64,000 bases of DNA from Dolichospermum sp. DET69 (GTDB lineage: Bacteria > Cyanobacteriota > Cyanobacteriia > Cyanobacteriales > Nostocaceae): assembly GCA_017355425.1 (NCBI GenBank), contig CP070233.1, positions 3,203,501 to 3,267,500 on the forward strand, in the 5' to 3' direction. Under the pieces are notes generated by a model that did no database searches, was not told where the DNA came from, and worked only from the letters and a program-made list of their open reading frames with translations. This document shows positions 18,186 through 25,816 of this stretch, piece by piece. Position numbers and translations under genes: made by a program. How positions within the stretch are numbered: position 1 is the first letter of the stretch; the number at the start of each line of letters is the position of its first letter.

Positions 18186-18200
18186 AGAAGTCGGGGATCT
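18168..18200 (+). repeat. Dispersed palindrome overlapping the end of a glycosyltransferase gene
   Basis: The hairpin arms agatccccgacttctt and aagaagtcggggatct nearly match the element at 5838-5870. The TGA stop of the upstream gene (18183-18185) lies at the hairpin tip, so the repeat supplies coding sequence, stop codon and a likely transcription terminator. Confidence 0.75.
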
Positions 18201-18286
18201 GGTCTTTGGGAAACAATGTATAATATGTATTGTATGGCTGGAAAAATTCCGCCTCTACAAATTAATAAATTTTAAAGTGAATTCTT

Positions 18287-19537
18287 GTGGCACAAGTTGT
18301 ATTAGAAAACGTTTATAAAAGTTTTACTTCCCGCAGCGGGGAAGGGGCAAAAACGCAGCAGGATGGGATAGAGGGTGTAAGTGTCTTGCGACGGATTAAT
18401 TTAACCATTGCTGATGGTGAATTTATGGTGCTGGTGGGACCATCAGGTTGTGGTAAAAGTACCTTACTCAGGTTAATCGCTGGGTTAGAGGTGATGACTG
18501 GTGGTAATATTTCGGTAGGAGATTGCCTGATTAATGACTTACCACCTAAAGCTAGAGACATCGCTATGGTGTTTCAAAATTATGCTCTCTACCCCCACAT
18601 GACTGTATATGACAACATCGCTTTTGGCTTACGTCGTCAGTTTCCCGATGCGGAATTTGGCAAAAAAAGACTAATGCAATGGGGCGAAGATATACTGGTG
18701 GGATTGACAAAAAAGTTACCCGGTGGATTGCGGTATATTTCTCCAAAAGAAAGAATTGTTGATGAACGAGTCCAAAAAGTTGCGGGTTTGTTGCAAATTG
18801 AAACTTTGTTAAATCGGTTACCCAAACAACTTTCCGGGGGACAAAGACAACGGGTAGCATTAGGAAGAGCGATCGCTCGTAATCCCCAAGTATTCTTAAT
18901 GGATGAACCATTATCTAATTTAGATGCTAAGTTACGGGCTGAAACCCGTAGCCAAATTGTTAAATTGCAACATCAGTTGGGAACAACGACGATTTATGTT
19001 ACCCATGATCAAACGGAAGCGATGACAATGGGCGATCGCATTGCTATCATGTCAGAGGGTAAAATTCAGCAAGTTGCAGCACCTTTAGAATTATATAACC
19101 GTCCTGCAAACCGCTTTGTTGCCGAATTTATCGGTTCTCCACCCATGAATTTTATCCCGGTGGAGTTTCACGCACCTTTATTAATAACGCATCCTAATTT
19201 TCGTTTTACCCTCCCAGATATTTGGGGAAGTGCGTTACAACAATACGACGGACAAACTTTAATGTTGGGTATTCGTCCAGAACACCTAAGTTTGGGTGTA
19301 CCTGCTACTAAAAATCTACCAGTCAAAGTAGATTTAGTAGAAAATTTAGGAAATGACAGTTTTCTTTCTGTGAAAATTGCTGATCCAGACCTACAAAATG
19401 TAGACGGACAACCTTTGCAGGTCAGAGTTCCCCCAGATAGATTTATCAAGATAGATGAGCAACTTTGGTTATCATTTGTGCCTGATAAACTGCATTTTTT
19501 TGATCCCAAAACTGAGTTAGCAATATTTCCTAAATAA
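18287..19537 (+). CDS. Sugar ABC transporter ATP-binding protein, UgpC/MalK type
   Basis: This is a 416-residue ATPase of the carbohydrate importer class. The motifs are Walker A GPSGCGKST, Q-loop VFQNYALYPHMT, signature LSGGQRQRVALGRA, Walker B VFLMDEPLSNLDAKLR and the H-loop YVTHDQTEAMTMGD. A C-terminal TOBE-type regulatory domain follows (GIRPEHLSLG). Compared with usual MalK/UgpC proteins it carries an insertion of about 40 residues between the Q-loop and signature (GEDILVGLTKKLPGGLRYI) and one near the N terminus (SRSGEGAKTQQDGIEG). The start is GTG at 18287. No permease or binding-protein gene is adjacent, so the partner transporter is encoded elsewhere. Confidence 0.88.
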   Translation: MAQVVLENVYKSFTSRSGEGAKTQQDGIEGVSVLRRINLTIADGEFMVLVGPSGCGKSTLLRLIAGLEVMTGGNISVGDCLINDLPPKARDIAMVFQNYALYPHMTVYDNIAFGLRRQFPDAEFGKKRLMQWGEDILVGLTKKLPGGLRYISPKERIVDERVQKVAGLLQIETLLNRLPKQLSGGQRQRVALGRAIARNPQVFLMDEPLSNLDAKLRAETRSQIVKLQHQLGTTTIYVTHDQTEAMTMGDRIAIMSEGKIQQVAAPLELYNRPANRFVAEFIGSPPMNFIPVEFHAPLLITHPNFRFTLPDIWGSALQQYDGQTLMLGIRPEHLSLGVPATKNLPVKVDLVENLGNDSFLSVKIADPDLQNVDGQPLQVRVPPDRFIKIDEQLWLSFVPDKLHFFDPKTELAIFPK

Positions 19538-19870
19538 CTAATTTATAATATTTGTAGGATGTATTAGAACGAAGTTTATAACGCACCCTTATCAAGATTT
19601 TGGTGCGTTATGCTGTCGTTCTAGCGCAGCTATGACCGAAGGGCTTTACACTAACTTCAGGATTTAATAAATCTATATTAACTGTACCTATCTCATTTAT
19701 TAAAAGGCTGAGTGCTTACTGACAATCAATTTCTCCCTTTTTCAGTTGTTGCCAAGGGGATTCCATATTTTTAAACTCAACAATTTTACTTACATCTACG
19801 CACTACTATTTTATGGCAAAAAATCAACTATGGGAATCTAAATCTCAATTTTTTAAATTAAGGATAATTT
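19538..19870. other. Intergenic region with a small dispersed inverted repeat
   Basis: Just after the ABC gene is a copy of a common spacer repeat: ataacgcaccc (about 19579-19590) and ggtgcgttat (about 19601-19611) are inverted, followed by gtcgttctagcgcagc. The remainder is plain AT-rich DNA leading to the methyltransferase gene. No gene was found. Confidence 0.45.
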
Positions 19871-20692
19871 ATGAAAGAAATGGAAATACTGAAAAACTTA
19901 TATGCTCAAGATTTAGAAACTAGAAAAAACTGGTATTCCCAGGTAGCAGAAGCTTATAATAAACTCAGACCTCGCTATCCACAAGAAATTATTAAGGGTG
20001 CTGTAGAAGTAGCTCAACTTGATAGCAATGCTCAGATTTTAGAATTAGGTTGTGGTCCGGGAAATGCAACTTTAGCATTTGCTCAATTAGGTTTTTCTAT
20101 GATTTGTCTAGAACCAAGTTTAGCTGCTTGTAATTTAGCTAGAAAAAATTGTGCAATTTATCCACAGATAAAAATTCAGCAAACTACCTTTGAAGAATGG
20201 GAAATAGAACCTGGGAAATTTGATGCTGTTTTAGCTGCAACCTCTTTCCATTGGATTAATCCTGAATTTGGTAATCTCAAAATTGCTCAATCTTTAAAAA
20301 ATGATGGTGCTTTGATTTTACTTTGGAATATGACACCCCAACCAGAATATGAAGTATATCAAAGTTTTCAGGAAGTTTATCAAAAGTATGCACCATCATT
20401 AGATAGATATGAAGATATAGAAACCCAAAAAGAGATAGTTCAAGCTTTAGGACAAAAAGCTATTGACTCAGGTAAATTTCAAAATTTAGTTTCCGAAAAA
20501 GTTGTCTGTAAAGTTAATTATGATATTCATGATTTTTTACTACTTTTAAGTACCTACACACCTTACTTAAAATTAGATATAGAAACTAGAAATTGTTTAT
20601 TTACAGAATTACGAAAGAAGATAGAAAATAACTATGGAGGTAATATTCAAATTACCTATATATCAGCTTTTCAAGTTGCTAAAAAATCTTAG
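19871..20692 (+). CDS. Class I SAM-dependent methyltransferase
   Basis: This is a 273-residue soluble protein. Motif I is ILELGCGPGNATLAFAQLG, followed by the acidic residue in ICLEPS and motif IV-like FDAVLAATSFHWI, the pattern of small-molecule methyltransferases of the ubiE/Methyltransf_11 group. The acceptor cannot be told. The N terminus (NWYSQVAEAYNKLRPRYP) is usual for this group. Either Met 1 (19871) or Met 4 (19880) could start; the aaggataattt sequence before 19871 favours the first. It is separated from the next gene by a palindrome-rich spacer. Confidence 0.82.
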   Translation: MKEMEILKNLYAQDLETRKNWYSQVAEAYNKLRPRYPQEIIKGAVEVAQLDSNAQILELGCGPGNATLAFAQLGFSMICLEPSLAACNLARKNCAIYPQIKIQQTTFEEWEIEPGKFDAVLAATSFHWINPEFGNLKIAQSLKNDGALILLWNMTPQPEYEVYQSFQEVYQKYAPSLDRYEDIETQKEIVQALGQKAIDSGKFQNLVSEKVVCKVNYDIHDFLLLLSTYTPYLKLDIETRNCLFTELRKKIENNYGGNIQITYISAFQVAKKS

Positions 20693-20815
20693 AGGTTGTT
20701 TGAGAAGTTTTGAGTGGTGATTTTAGGTACTTACTGATCCCCCCTAACCCCCTTAAAAAGGCTACGGTGTACACACAAGTCTTCTAGAGTTGCCCCACAA
20801 CGTTTAGATCCCCCC

Positions 20816-20883
20816 AACCCCCCTTAAAAAGGGGGGCTAAATTCTTCAAAGTCCCCCTTTTTAAGGGGGATTTAGGGGGATCT
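20816..20883. repeat. Compound G-tract/C-tract palindrome
   Basis: Outer arms agatcccccc and gggggatct enclose two inner hairpins built from cccccttaaaaagggg-type sequence. A related half copy lies at about 20729-20760 (gatcccccctaacccc). Such elements are common dispersed palindromes in cyanobacteria and could act as an RNA stem or terminator behind the methyltransferase gene. Confidence 0.65.
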
Positions 20884-20962
20884 GAAAATATTTGATACAC
20901 CATGAGAGACTTTTAAAACATCCTCTTAGATAAATTTTAAATCAAATTTTTTGAGGAAAATC

Positions 20963-22066
20963 ATGAAAAATCATGTTTTAATTCTGGGAGGTAGAGGAAG
21001 AATCGGCAGTAGCGTTGCTGAGGATTTATTCAAATATACCCAAGCAGAAATTACTATTACTGGACGTTCCCCACAGATAGAGAATTTTTCTTGGGGAGAA
21101 AGAGGACATTTTTTAGTATTAGATTTAGCTGATATTGACAACCTCAAGAAAGCCATATCTAAATCTGATTTAGTCATTCATTGTGCAGGACCTTTTCACT
21201 ATCGAGATACTCAAATTATAGAAATTTGTATTAATGAAGGTGTAAATTATATTGATGTGAGTGACCACCGTTCCTACACACAAAAAGCCATGAAATTGCA
21301 TACTCAAGCCGTTAATGCTGGAGTAACTGCAATCATTAATGCGGGGATTTTCCCCGGTATCTCTAATAGTTTAGTTCGTCAAGGAGTCGAAAAATTTGAC
21401 TTACCGGAAAAAATACATTTAAGTTATTTAGTTTCTGGTTCTGGTGGTGCAGGAATTACCGTCATGCGAACAACTTTTTTAGGACTAGAACACCCTTTTG
21501 AAGCTTGGATAAATGGTAAATGGCAGACAATTAAACCTTATACAGAAAGAGAAAATATTGACTTTCCCTCTCCATATTGTAGTAAAGGAGTTTACTGGTT
21601 TGATATCCCAGAAACCTTCACAATTCCAACTTCTTTCCCATTGGTGAAAACAGTAATTACCAAATTTGGCTCAGTTCCCGATTTTTATAATCATTTGACT
21701 TGGATAGCAGCCAATATTTTTCCTAAAATATTAATGCAGAAAAATAAGATGATTGAATTTTTATCTCTTATTAGTTACAGAATGACAGAAATTACAAATA
21801 TATTTACTGGAGTTGGGGTAGTAGTTAGAGTAGAAATAACAGGAAAGATTAATAATCAAACAGCAGTTTATTGTGCAACTTTAATCCATGAAAATACAGC
21901 GATAGCGGCTGGTTTAGGCGTTGGTAGTATTGCTAAATTATTACTAGAAGATAAACTCAAACATCCTGGAGTTTTACCCGTAGAAGCAGTATTACGGACG
22001 GATTTATTTAAACAAAATATGCAAGAACGAGAAATTGAAATTAATTCTTTTCTCAGATTCCTTTAA
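20963..22066 (+). CDS. Saccharopine dehydrogenase-like NAD(P)-binding oxidoreductase
   Basis: This protein of about 367 residues has an N-terminal Rossmann domain (VLILGGRGRIGSSVAEDL, with ITITGRS as the second strand) and SDLVIHCAGPFHYRDTQI typical of the saccharopine dehydrogenase NADP-binding family. The middle (NAGIFPGISNSLVRQG) also fits. The C-terminal half is the family's variable substrate domain. In bacteria these proteins reduce or isomerise diverse keto or amino acids, and the substrate here is unknown. The ATG at 20963 is preferred over an in-frame TTG at 20951 because gagga lies 5-9 bp before it and the beta strand begins at once. Confidence 0.78.
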   Translation: MKNHVLILGGRGRIGSSVAEDLFKYTQAEITITGRSPQIENFSWGERGHFLVLDLADIDNLKKAISKSDLVIHCAGPFHYRDTQIIEICINEGVNYIDVSDHRSYTQKAMKLHTQAVNAGVTAIINAGIFPGISNSLVRQGVEKFDLPEKIHLSYLVSGSGGAGITVMRTTFLGLEHPFEAWINGKWQTIKPYTERENIDFPSPYCSKGVYWFDIPETFTIPTSFPLVKTVITKFGSVPDFYNHLTWIAANIFPKILMQKNKMIEFLSLISYRMTEITNIFTGVGVVVRVEITGKINNQTAVYCATLIHENTAIAAGLGVGSIAKLLLEDKLKHPGVLPVEAVLRTDLFKQNMQEREIEINSFLRFL

Positions 22067-22106
22067 AAATTTATAAATCTGATTACAGGGGGTAGGAACA
22101 GTTATA

Positions 22107-22175
22107 AGCTAAAAAACATCTAATTTACATCATCGAATTAAACATAACTCTTGTGGGGTGGGCATCTTGCCCGCC
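22107..22175 (+). repeat. Dispersed spacer repeat (family D)
   Basis: The segment runs from gctaaaaaacatctaattt through cataactcttgtggggtggg to gcccgccc. Nearly the same order of blocks is at 47833-47910, and an inverted, more diverged copy is at about 51815-51880. It directly precedes a tandem repeat array. Confidence 0.6.
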
Positions 22176-22360
22176 CAGCTTATGCAACTTAAATGCTGAT
22201 TAGCTTATGCAACCTAAATGCTGATTAGCTTATGCAACCTAAATGCTGATTAGCTTATGCAACTTAAATGCTGATTAGCTTATGCAACTTAAATGCTGAT
22301 TAGCTTATGCAACTTAAATGCTAATTAGCTTATGCAACTTAAATGCTAATTAGCTTATGC
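22176..22360 (+). repeat. 25-bp tandem repeat, seven full copies plus a partial
   Basis: The unit is tagcttatgcaact followed by taaatgctgat (25 bp). Full copies begin at 22176, 22201, 22226, 22251, 22276, 22301 and 22326, with a 10-bp partial copy at 22351. Two copies have aacct instead of aactt, and the last two have ctaat instead of ctgat. No spacers of variable sequence are present, so it is a minisatellite and not a CRISPR array. Confidence 0.95.
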
Positions 22361-22371
22361 AGACAAAGATA

Positions 22372-22400
22372 GTAGAGACGTTTTTAATAAACATCTCTAC
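22372..22400. repeat. Dispersed gtagagac palindrome
   Basis: The arms gtagagacgttt and aaacatctctac form a hairpin with one G-T pair. The same family occurs at 34398-34425 and 54059-54086. Confidence 0.6.
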
Positions 22401-22412
22401 ATTTTGAGGAAT

Positions 22413-22854
22413 TTGACACTCTCAGGTCTAAAGACACTGAGATTCTACTGACAGAATTAGATTAAGGATATTACCCAAAGTCTAATCCTCGTTACGACCG
22501 TCAAACGTCGTCTACTTAGTCACTCTAAGTCCAGCTTAGGTTTCTAGCTACTTTTATCGTTTCTAATGTTTTTGTGAATCTATCACTAAGCCAAGACACG
22601 GTACGCTCCGCAACCTGCCTTTATTTGCTCTTTCAAGTCAATACTGTCATTAGGACTTAAACCTAACCGTTGTTTCATGGGAGCCGGGATTTCTCCGATA
22701 CTAGGATGCTTCAACACGTAGACAATAATTCTTACTCACAACGTCATCATAACACAAAGACAAAGAACATGGCGAATAAATTCGCACTCTTCGGGATCTT
22801 GCTACGTGTCGCTTCCCTCTCAGGTCTAAAGACACGCTCGTTTCCCACTTACCG
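22413..22854 (-). mobile_element. Decayed TnpB-type element, about 440 bp, reverse orientation
   Basis: Read on the minus strand it begins cggtaagtggg, carries the hairpin tgtctttagacctgagag, then agcgacac and gcgaatttattcgcc. It ends with gaatctcagtgtcttt and gacctgagagtgtcaa. These are the same two ends as the intact element at 8741-10111. The middle has no tnpB frame. A 37-bp block (22470-22506) is shared with the relic at 7425-7461. It is a non-autonomous deletion derivative that could only move in trans. Confidence 0.7.
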
Positions 22855-22879
22855 CGAGGTTTTATGAATGTTAAGTTAT

Positions 22880-23269
22880 TTATTCACCCTCTACCAAAGC
22901 CCGATATTCATCTGCTGTCATAGCGTCCTCTATTTCAGCAGCATCATTAATACGTACCTTAATTAACCAACCGTCACGATAGGGATCATCAGCTATTTGT
23001 TCAGGATCGTTAATTAAGGATTCATTCCTTTCTATAACTGTACCGCTGATTGGTGACTTCAGTTCTTCTACGGCTTTTACTGATTCAACTGTGCCAAATT
23101 TGTCTCCTAAATTAATAGCATCACTAATTTCTGGCAATTCCAAAAAGACAATATCACCTAATTGATCAACAGCAAATTCAGAAATACCGATAGTAGCAAT
23201 GTCGCCATCTAGACGAACATATTCATGAGAATCTAAGTAGCGCAAATCCTGGGGATATTCAAAAGACAT
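22880..23269 (-). CDS. gcvH: Glycine cleavage system H protein
   Basis: This is a 129-residue lipoyl carrier of the glycine cleavage complex, which shuttles the aminomethyl group between the P, T and L proteins; in cyanobacteria it is needed for photorespiratory glycine breakdown. The lipoylation site is K65 in [13 protein letters not shown]. The N-terminal signature [20 protein letters not shown] and [12 protein letters not shown] are complete. It lies 81 bp downstream of gcvT on the same strand, so the two form an operon. A TnpB-type relic ends 25 bp past its stop codon. gcvP is not in the window. Confidence 0.96.
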   Translation of the reverse strand: MSFEYPQDLRYLDSHEYVRLDGDIATIGISEFAVDQLGDIVFLELPEISDAINLGDKFGTVESVKAVEELKSPISGTVIERNESLINDPEQIADDPYRDGWLIKVRINDAAEIEDAMTADEYRALVEGE

Positions 23270-23350
23270 ATCACTTTCTCTTCTACGTTAAAAAAATAGT
23301 GTTACAAGATTAACCTAAAACAAATTATTCCTCAAAAACCACAAAGGTTA

Positions 23351-24487
23351 TCAATTAGTAACACGATTCTTAGAGCGATAAAATGGGCGTTTCACAACTA
23401 CAGCGGGGTAAGCTTTGCCGCGAATTTCCACATCTAGCTGCTGCTTGAGGGTTGCTAACTGGGTGGGAACATAAGCTAAGGCTATGGGATAACTAAGTGT
23501 AGGTGAGAGAGTACCACTTGTTACTTCTCCTACAACTTTATCTGATGATAATACAGAGTAGCCGTGACGGGCAATATTTCGTCCTTGTGTTTGTAAACCT
23601 ACGAGTTTACGAGGTATTCCCTGGGCTTTTTGCTGTGTTAAAACTTCCCGACCAATAAAATCACCTTTAGTATCTAAATGTACTAGCCAACTTAAACCAG
23701 CCTCTAGAGGTGTGGTGCTATCGTCAATATCTTGCCCATAAAGTGCCATTGCAGCTTCTAAACGCAAAGTATCTCGACAACCAAGTCCGCAAGGAACAAC
23801 ACCAACACTATATAGGGCTTGCCACAAGTTTATCCCTACTGATGAATCTACCATCACCTCAAAACCATCTTCGCCAGTGTACCCTGTCCGGGCGAGGAAT
23901 GCGTGTTTTCCGAAAATAGTCGTTTCTAAATGCCCGAAAGCCTTAATGGGTGATAAATCACTTGTTACTAAGGATTGGAGATGATTAGTAGCTGTTGGTC
24001 CTTGAACAGCAATTAAGATTTTATCCTGTGAAAGGTCTTGAAATTGGACTACATCAGGATCAAGATGTGCTAGTAGCCATGTTTTATCTTTATCGGTAGT
24101 TGAAGCGTTAACAATAATTACTAACTTTTGCGTATCATTTCTGTCTGTGCTTTGGTAGTAAATAATTATGTCGTCAATAATTCCGCCTTGAGGGTTTAGT
24201 AAGACGGTATATTGCGCTTGTCCGGGTTGTAAACGACTCAAATCGGAAGGAACTAAATACTCAAGTTGGGAAATCAGGTTTTTACCTTGAAGGGTAAATT
24301 TGCCCATGTGAGAAATATCGAACATTCCAGCGGTATTTCTCACAGCATGGTGTTCTTGCGTGATACTGCTATATTGTATGGGCATTTCCCAGCCTCCAAA
24401 GCTGGTAAATTTGGCTTTGAGTTCTACACCCATTTGATATAAAGGGGTTCGCGCTAGAGAGGGGGTAATATTTTCTTGATTAGCCAC
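23351..24487 (-). CDS. gcvT: Glycine cleavage system T protein (aminomethyltransferase)
   Basis: This 378-residue tetrahydrofolate-dependent enzyme releases ammonia and forms methylene-THF from the aminomethyl-lipoyl H protein. Typical sequence includes RTPLYQMGVELKAKFTSFGGWEMPIQY at the start, MFDISHMGKF, the folate-site region RTGYTGEDGFEV, and CGLGCRDTLRLEAAMALYG. The length is normal. It is the first gene of gcvT-gcvH. A structured leader 70-130 bp upstream may be a glycine-sensing element. Confidence 0.96.
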   Translation of the reverse strand: MANQENITPSLARTPLYQMGVELKAKFTSFGGWEMPIQYSSITQEHHAVRNTAGMFDISHMGKFTLQGKNLISQLEYLVPSDLSRLQPGQAQYTVLLNPQGGIIDDIIIYYQSTDRNDTQKLVIIVNASTTDKDKTWLLAHLDPDVVQFQDLSQDKILIAVQGPTATNHLQSLVTSDLSPIKAFGHLETTIFGKHAFLARTGYTGEDGFEVMVDSSVGINLWQALYSVGVVPCGLGCRDTLRLEAAMALYGQDIDDSTTPLEAGLSWLVHLDTKGDFIGREVLTQQKAQGIPRKLVGLQTQGRNIARHGYSVLSSDKVVGEVTSGTLSPTLSYPIALAYVPTQLATLKQQLDVEIRGKAYPAVVVKRPFYRSKNRVTN

Positions 24488-24557
24488 AGATGGTTATTGG
24501 TATTTAGTGGGATTGCACCTCAACATTTATCTATCCTACGAGATAGCGGCTAATTTA

Positions 24558-24615
24558 GCAGAGAATTACTTCTGTCCCCTCCTGCGGTTTAATGATTAAT
24601 ATTGACACTCTCTGC
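24558..24615 (-). promoter_or_regulatory. Structured gcvT leader, possible glycine riboswitch-like element
   Basis: On the minus strand the gcvT leader contains gcagaga and tctctgc, 7-bp arms that would close a helix around accgcaggaggggaca and gaagtaat. The arrangement (GAGAG, then ACCGnAGGAG, then UUCUCU) recalls a single glycine aptamer, and the gene downstream is a glycine-cleavage gene. However, the inner P2 helix is AT-rich and not convincing, and parts also resemble glutamine-riboswitch sequence. It is a candidate only. Confidence 0.3.
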
Positions 24616-24617
24616 AA

Positions 24618-24714
24618 TAAAGATTAAACAGTAGGGGCGTATTGTTAAAGATTAAACAGTAGGGGCGTATTGCTACAGATTAGACAGTAGGGGCGTATTG
24701 CAATACGCCCCTAC
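24618..24714. repeat. 28-bp tandem repeat (three copies) ending in a perfect palindrome
   Basis: Units starting taaagattaaacagtagggg lie at 24618, 24646 and 24674 with exact 28-bp spacing. The third continues into its own inverse: gtaggggcgtattg / caatacgcccctac (24687-24714), a 28-nt palindrome with no loop. The array lies just upstream of the gcvT leader and downstream-facing to the pentapeptide gene, so it may touch both promoters. Confidence 0.85.
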
Positions 24715-24897
24715 TTTTCGACGGCTGGAAACATTAGCTCGGATACTATTCAGAGATACATTAATGATCCACATCACGGATAATATTTGTAAGCGAATAA
24801 ATTCGCTCCTGTGGGCTTTCCTCCACGCTCTGAAGAGATGTGGACCCCAGCCCCACCGTATTCTTCTGGTAGAATTGTTGAGATTTATTAAGCAAAG

Positions 24898-25398
24898 ATG
24901 ATGAAGTATCCCCTAATATTGGCTAGTATGATTTTAGCCCTAGTGTTGTTTGTGTTCCCCTTATCAGCGCAAGCTGCAAGTTCTTCCAGTGTGACTAATT
25001 CTCTTTTGCGTAAGGGAGAAATTGGACAGGATTTTTCTGGACAAAATTTAGTTGGGATTGAGTTTACAAGTGAGAAGTTAGAGAATACTAACTTTAACAA
25101 TGCTGATTTACGCGGTGCTGTATTTAACGGTGTTTTATTAGATGGCGTTAATTTTCACGGTGTAGATTTTGGCCAAGGTATTGCTTATTTATCAAAATTC
25201 AAAGATTCTGATTTAAGTGATGCAATCTTTACAGATGCCATGATGTTACGTTCGATCTTTGATCAGGTTAATGTGACCAATGCTGATTTTACCAATGCAA
25301 TTTTAGATCTGGTACAGGTAAAAAAACTCTGTATTAATGCCAGTGGTGTAAATCCTAAAACAGGTATAGATACTCGTCAATCTTTAGGATGTAAGTAA
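24898..25398 (+). CDS. Exported pentapeptide-repeat protein
   Basis: This is a 166-residue protein. Residues 1 to about 27 form a signal peptide (MMKYPLILASMILALVLFVFPLSAQA), so it enters the thylakoid lumen or periplasm. Residues about 45-140 hold pentapeptide repeats of the A(D/N)LXX type (NTNFNNADLRGAVFNGVLLDGVNF and NADFTNAILD), which make a right-handed square beta helix. Two cysteines near the end (KLCINASG and LGCK) could form a disulfide. Small lumenal pentapeptide proteins of this kind are common in cyanobacteria; their function is unclear. ATG at 24898 or the next codon at 24901 may start. Confidence 0.85.
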   Translation: MMKYPLILASMILALVLFVFPLSAQAASSSSVTNSLLRKGEIGQDFSGQNLVGIEFTSEKLENTNFNNADLRGAVFNGVLLDGVNFHGVDFGQGIAYLSKFKDSDLSDAIFTDAMMLRSIFDQVNVTNADFTNAILDLVQVKKLCINASGVNPKTGIDTRQSLGCK

Positions 25399-25452
25399 AA
25401 ACCCCATATCCCCTTCATTAATCAGAAGGGGCGTTAAGTTTACAAGATTACT

Positions 25453-25816
25453 CGGTAAGCGTAAAGCTCAGTCACTTTAGTGCTGAGATATAAGCGACAC
25501 GGGCGAAAATATTTAGCCTAACTCGTTGACTAGTAACAGTAGGTGTGATATACTTTTGAAAGTTCCATAATTTAAGTATAACTAAACAACGTAAAAACTT
25601 AACTAATTTGGTTGAGTGCGTAGTCATACCTAACAGTATTGCAGTTTAGGAAAGCTAAATTTGGTGAAAAATGAAATACAAAAATCGAGTACGGTAGGGA
25701 TACGGTCATTAACGCTTTAGGAGAATCGACCTCTGTTTTTGTTGGAGTAATCCAGCAATTGTAAGTTGGCTCATTGATTAAAGAATCTCAGTGTCTAAAG
25801 ACGGTGAGAGTGTCAA
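25453..25816 (+). mobile_element. TnpB-type element relic with tnpB 3' remnant
   Basis: The left end cggtaagcgtaaagctcagt with hairpin (cactttagtg) and agcgacacgggcgaaa matches the intact element's left end. The right end gaatctcagtgtct / gacggtgagagtgtcaa matches its right end. Between them about 230 bp remain. Just before the right end a broken frame reads NALGESTSVFVGVIQQ, stop, VGSLIKESQCL, which resembles a TnpB C terminus and parallels VEQVLTMNVESQCL of the intact gene. It is a deletion derivative ending exactly one base before the stop codon of the NB-ARC gene. Confidence 0.75.

Noticed and set aside
22176-22360. CRISPR-like array of regularly spaced repeats
   Set aside because: The 25-bp units are directly adjacent with no unique spacers, and no cas genes are near.
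24778-24850. Further TnpB-type left end (gcgaataaattcgc with a nearby gtgggctttcctccac hairpin)
   Set aside because: The core palindrome recalls the relics, but the flanking blocks cggtaag and agcgacac are missing, so it may be another family.
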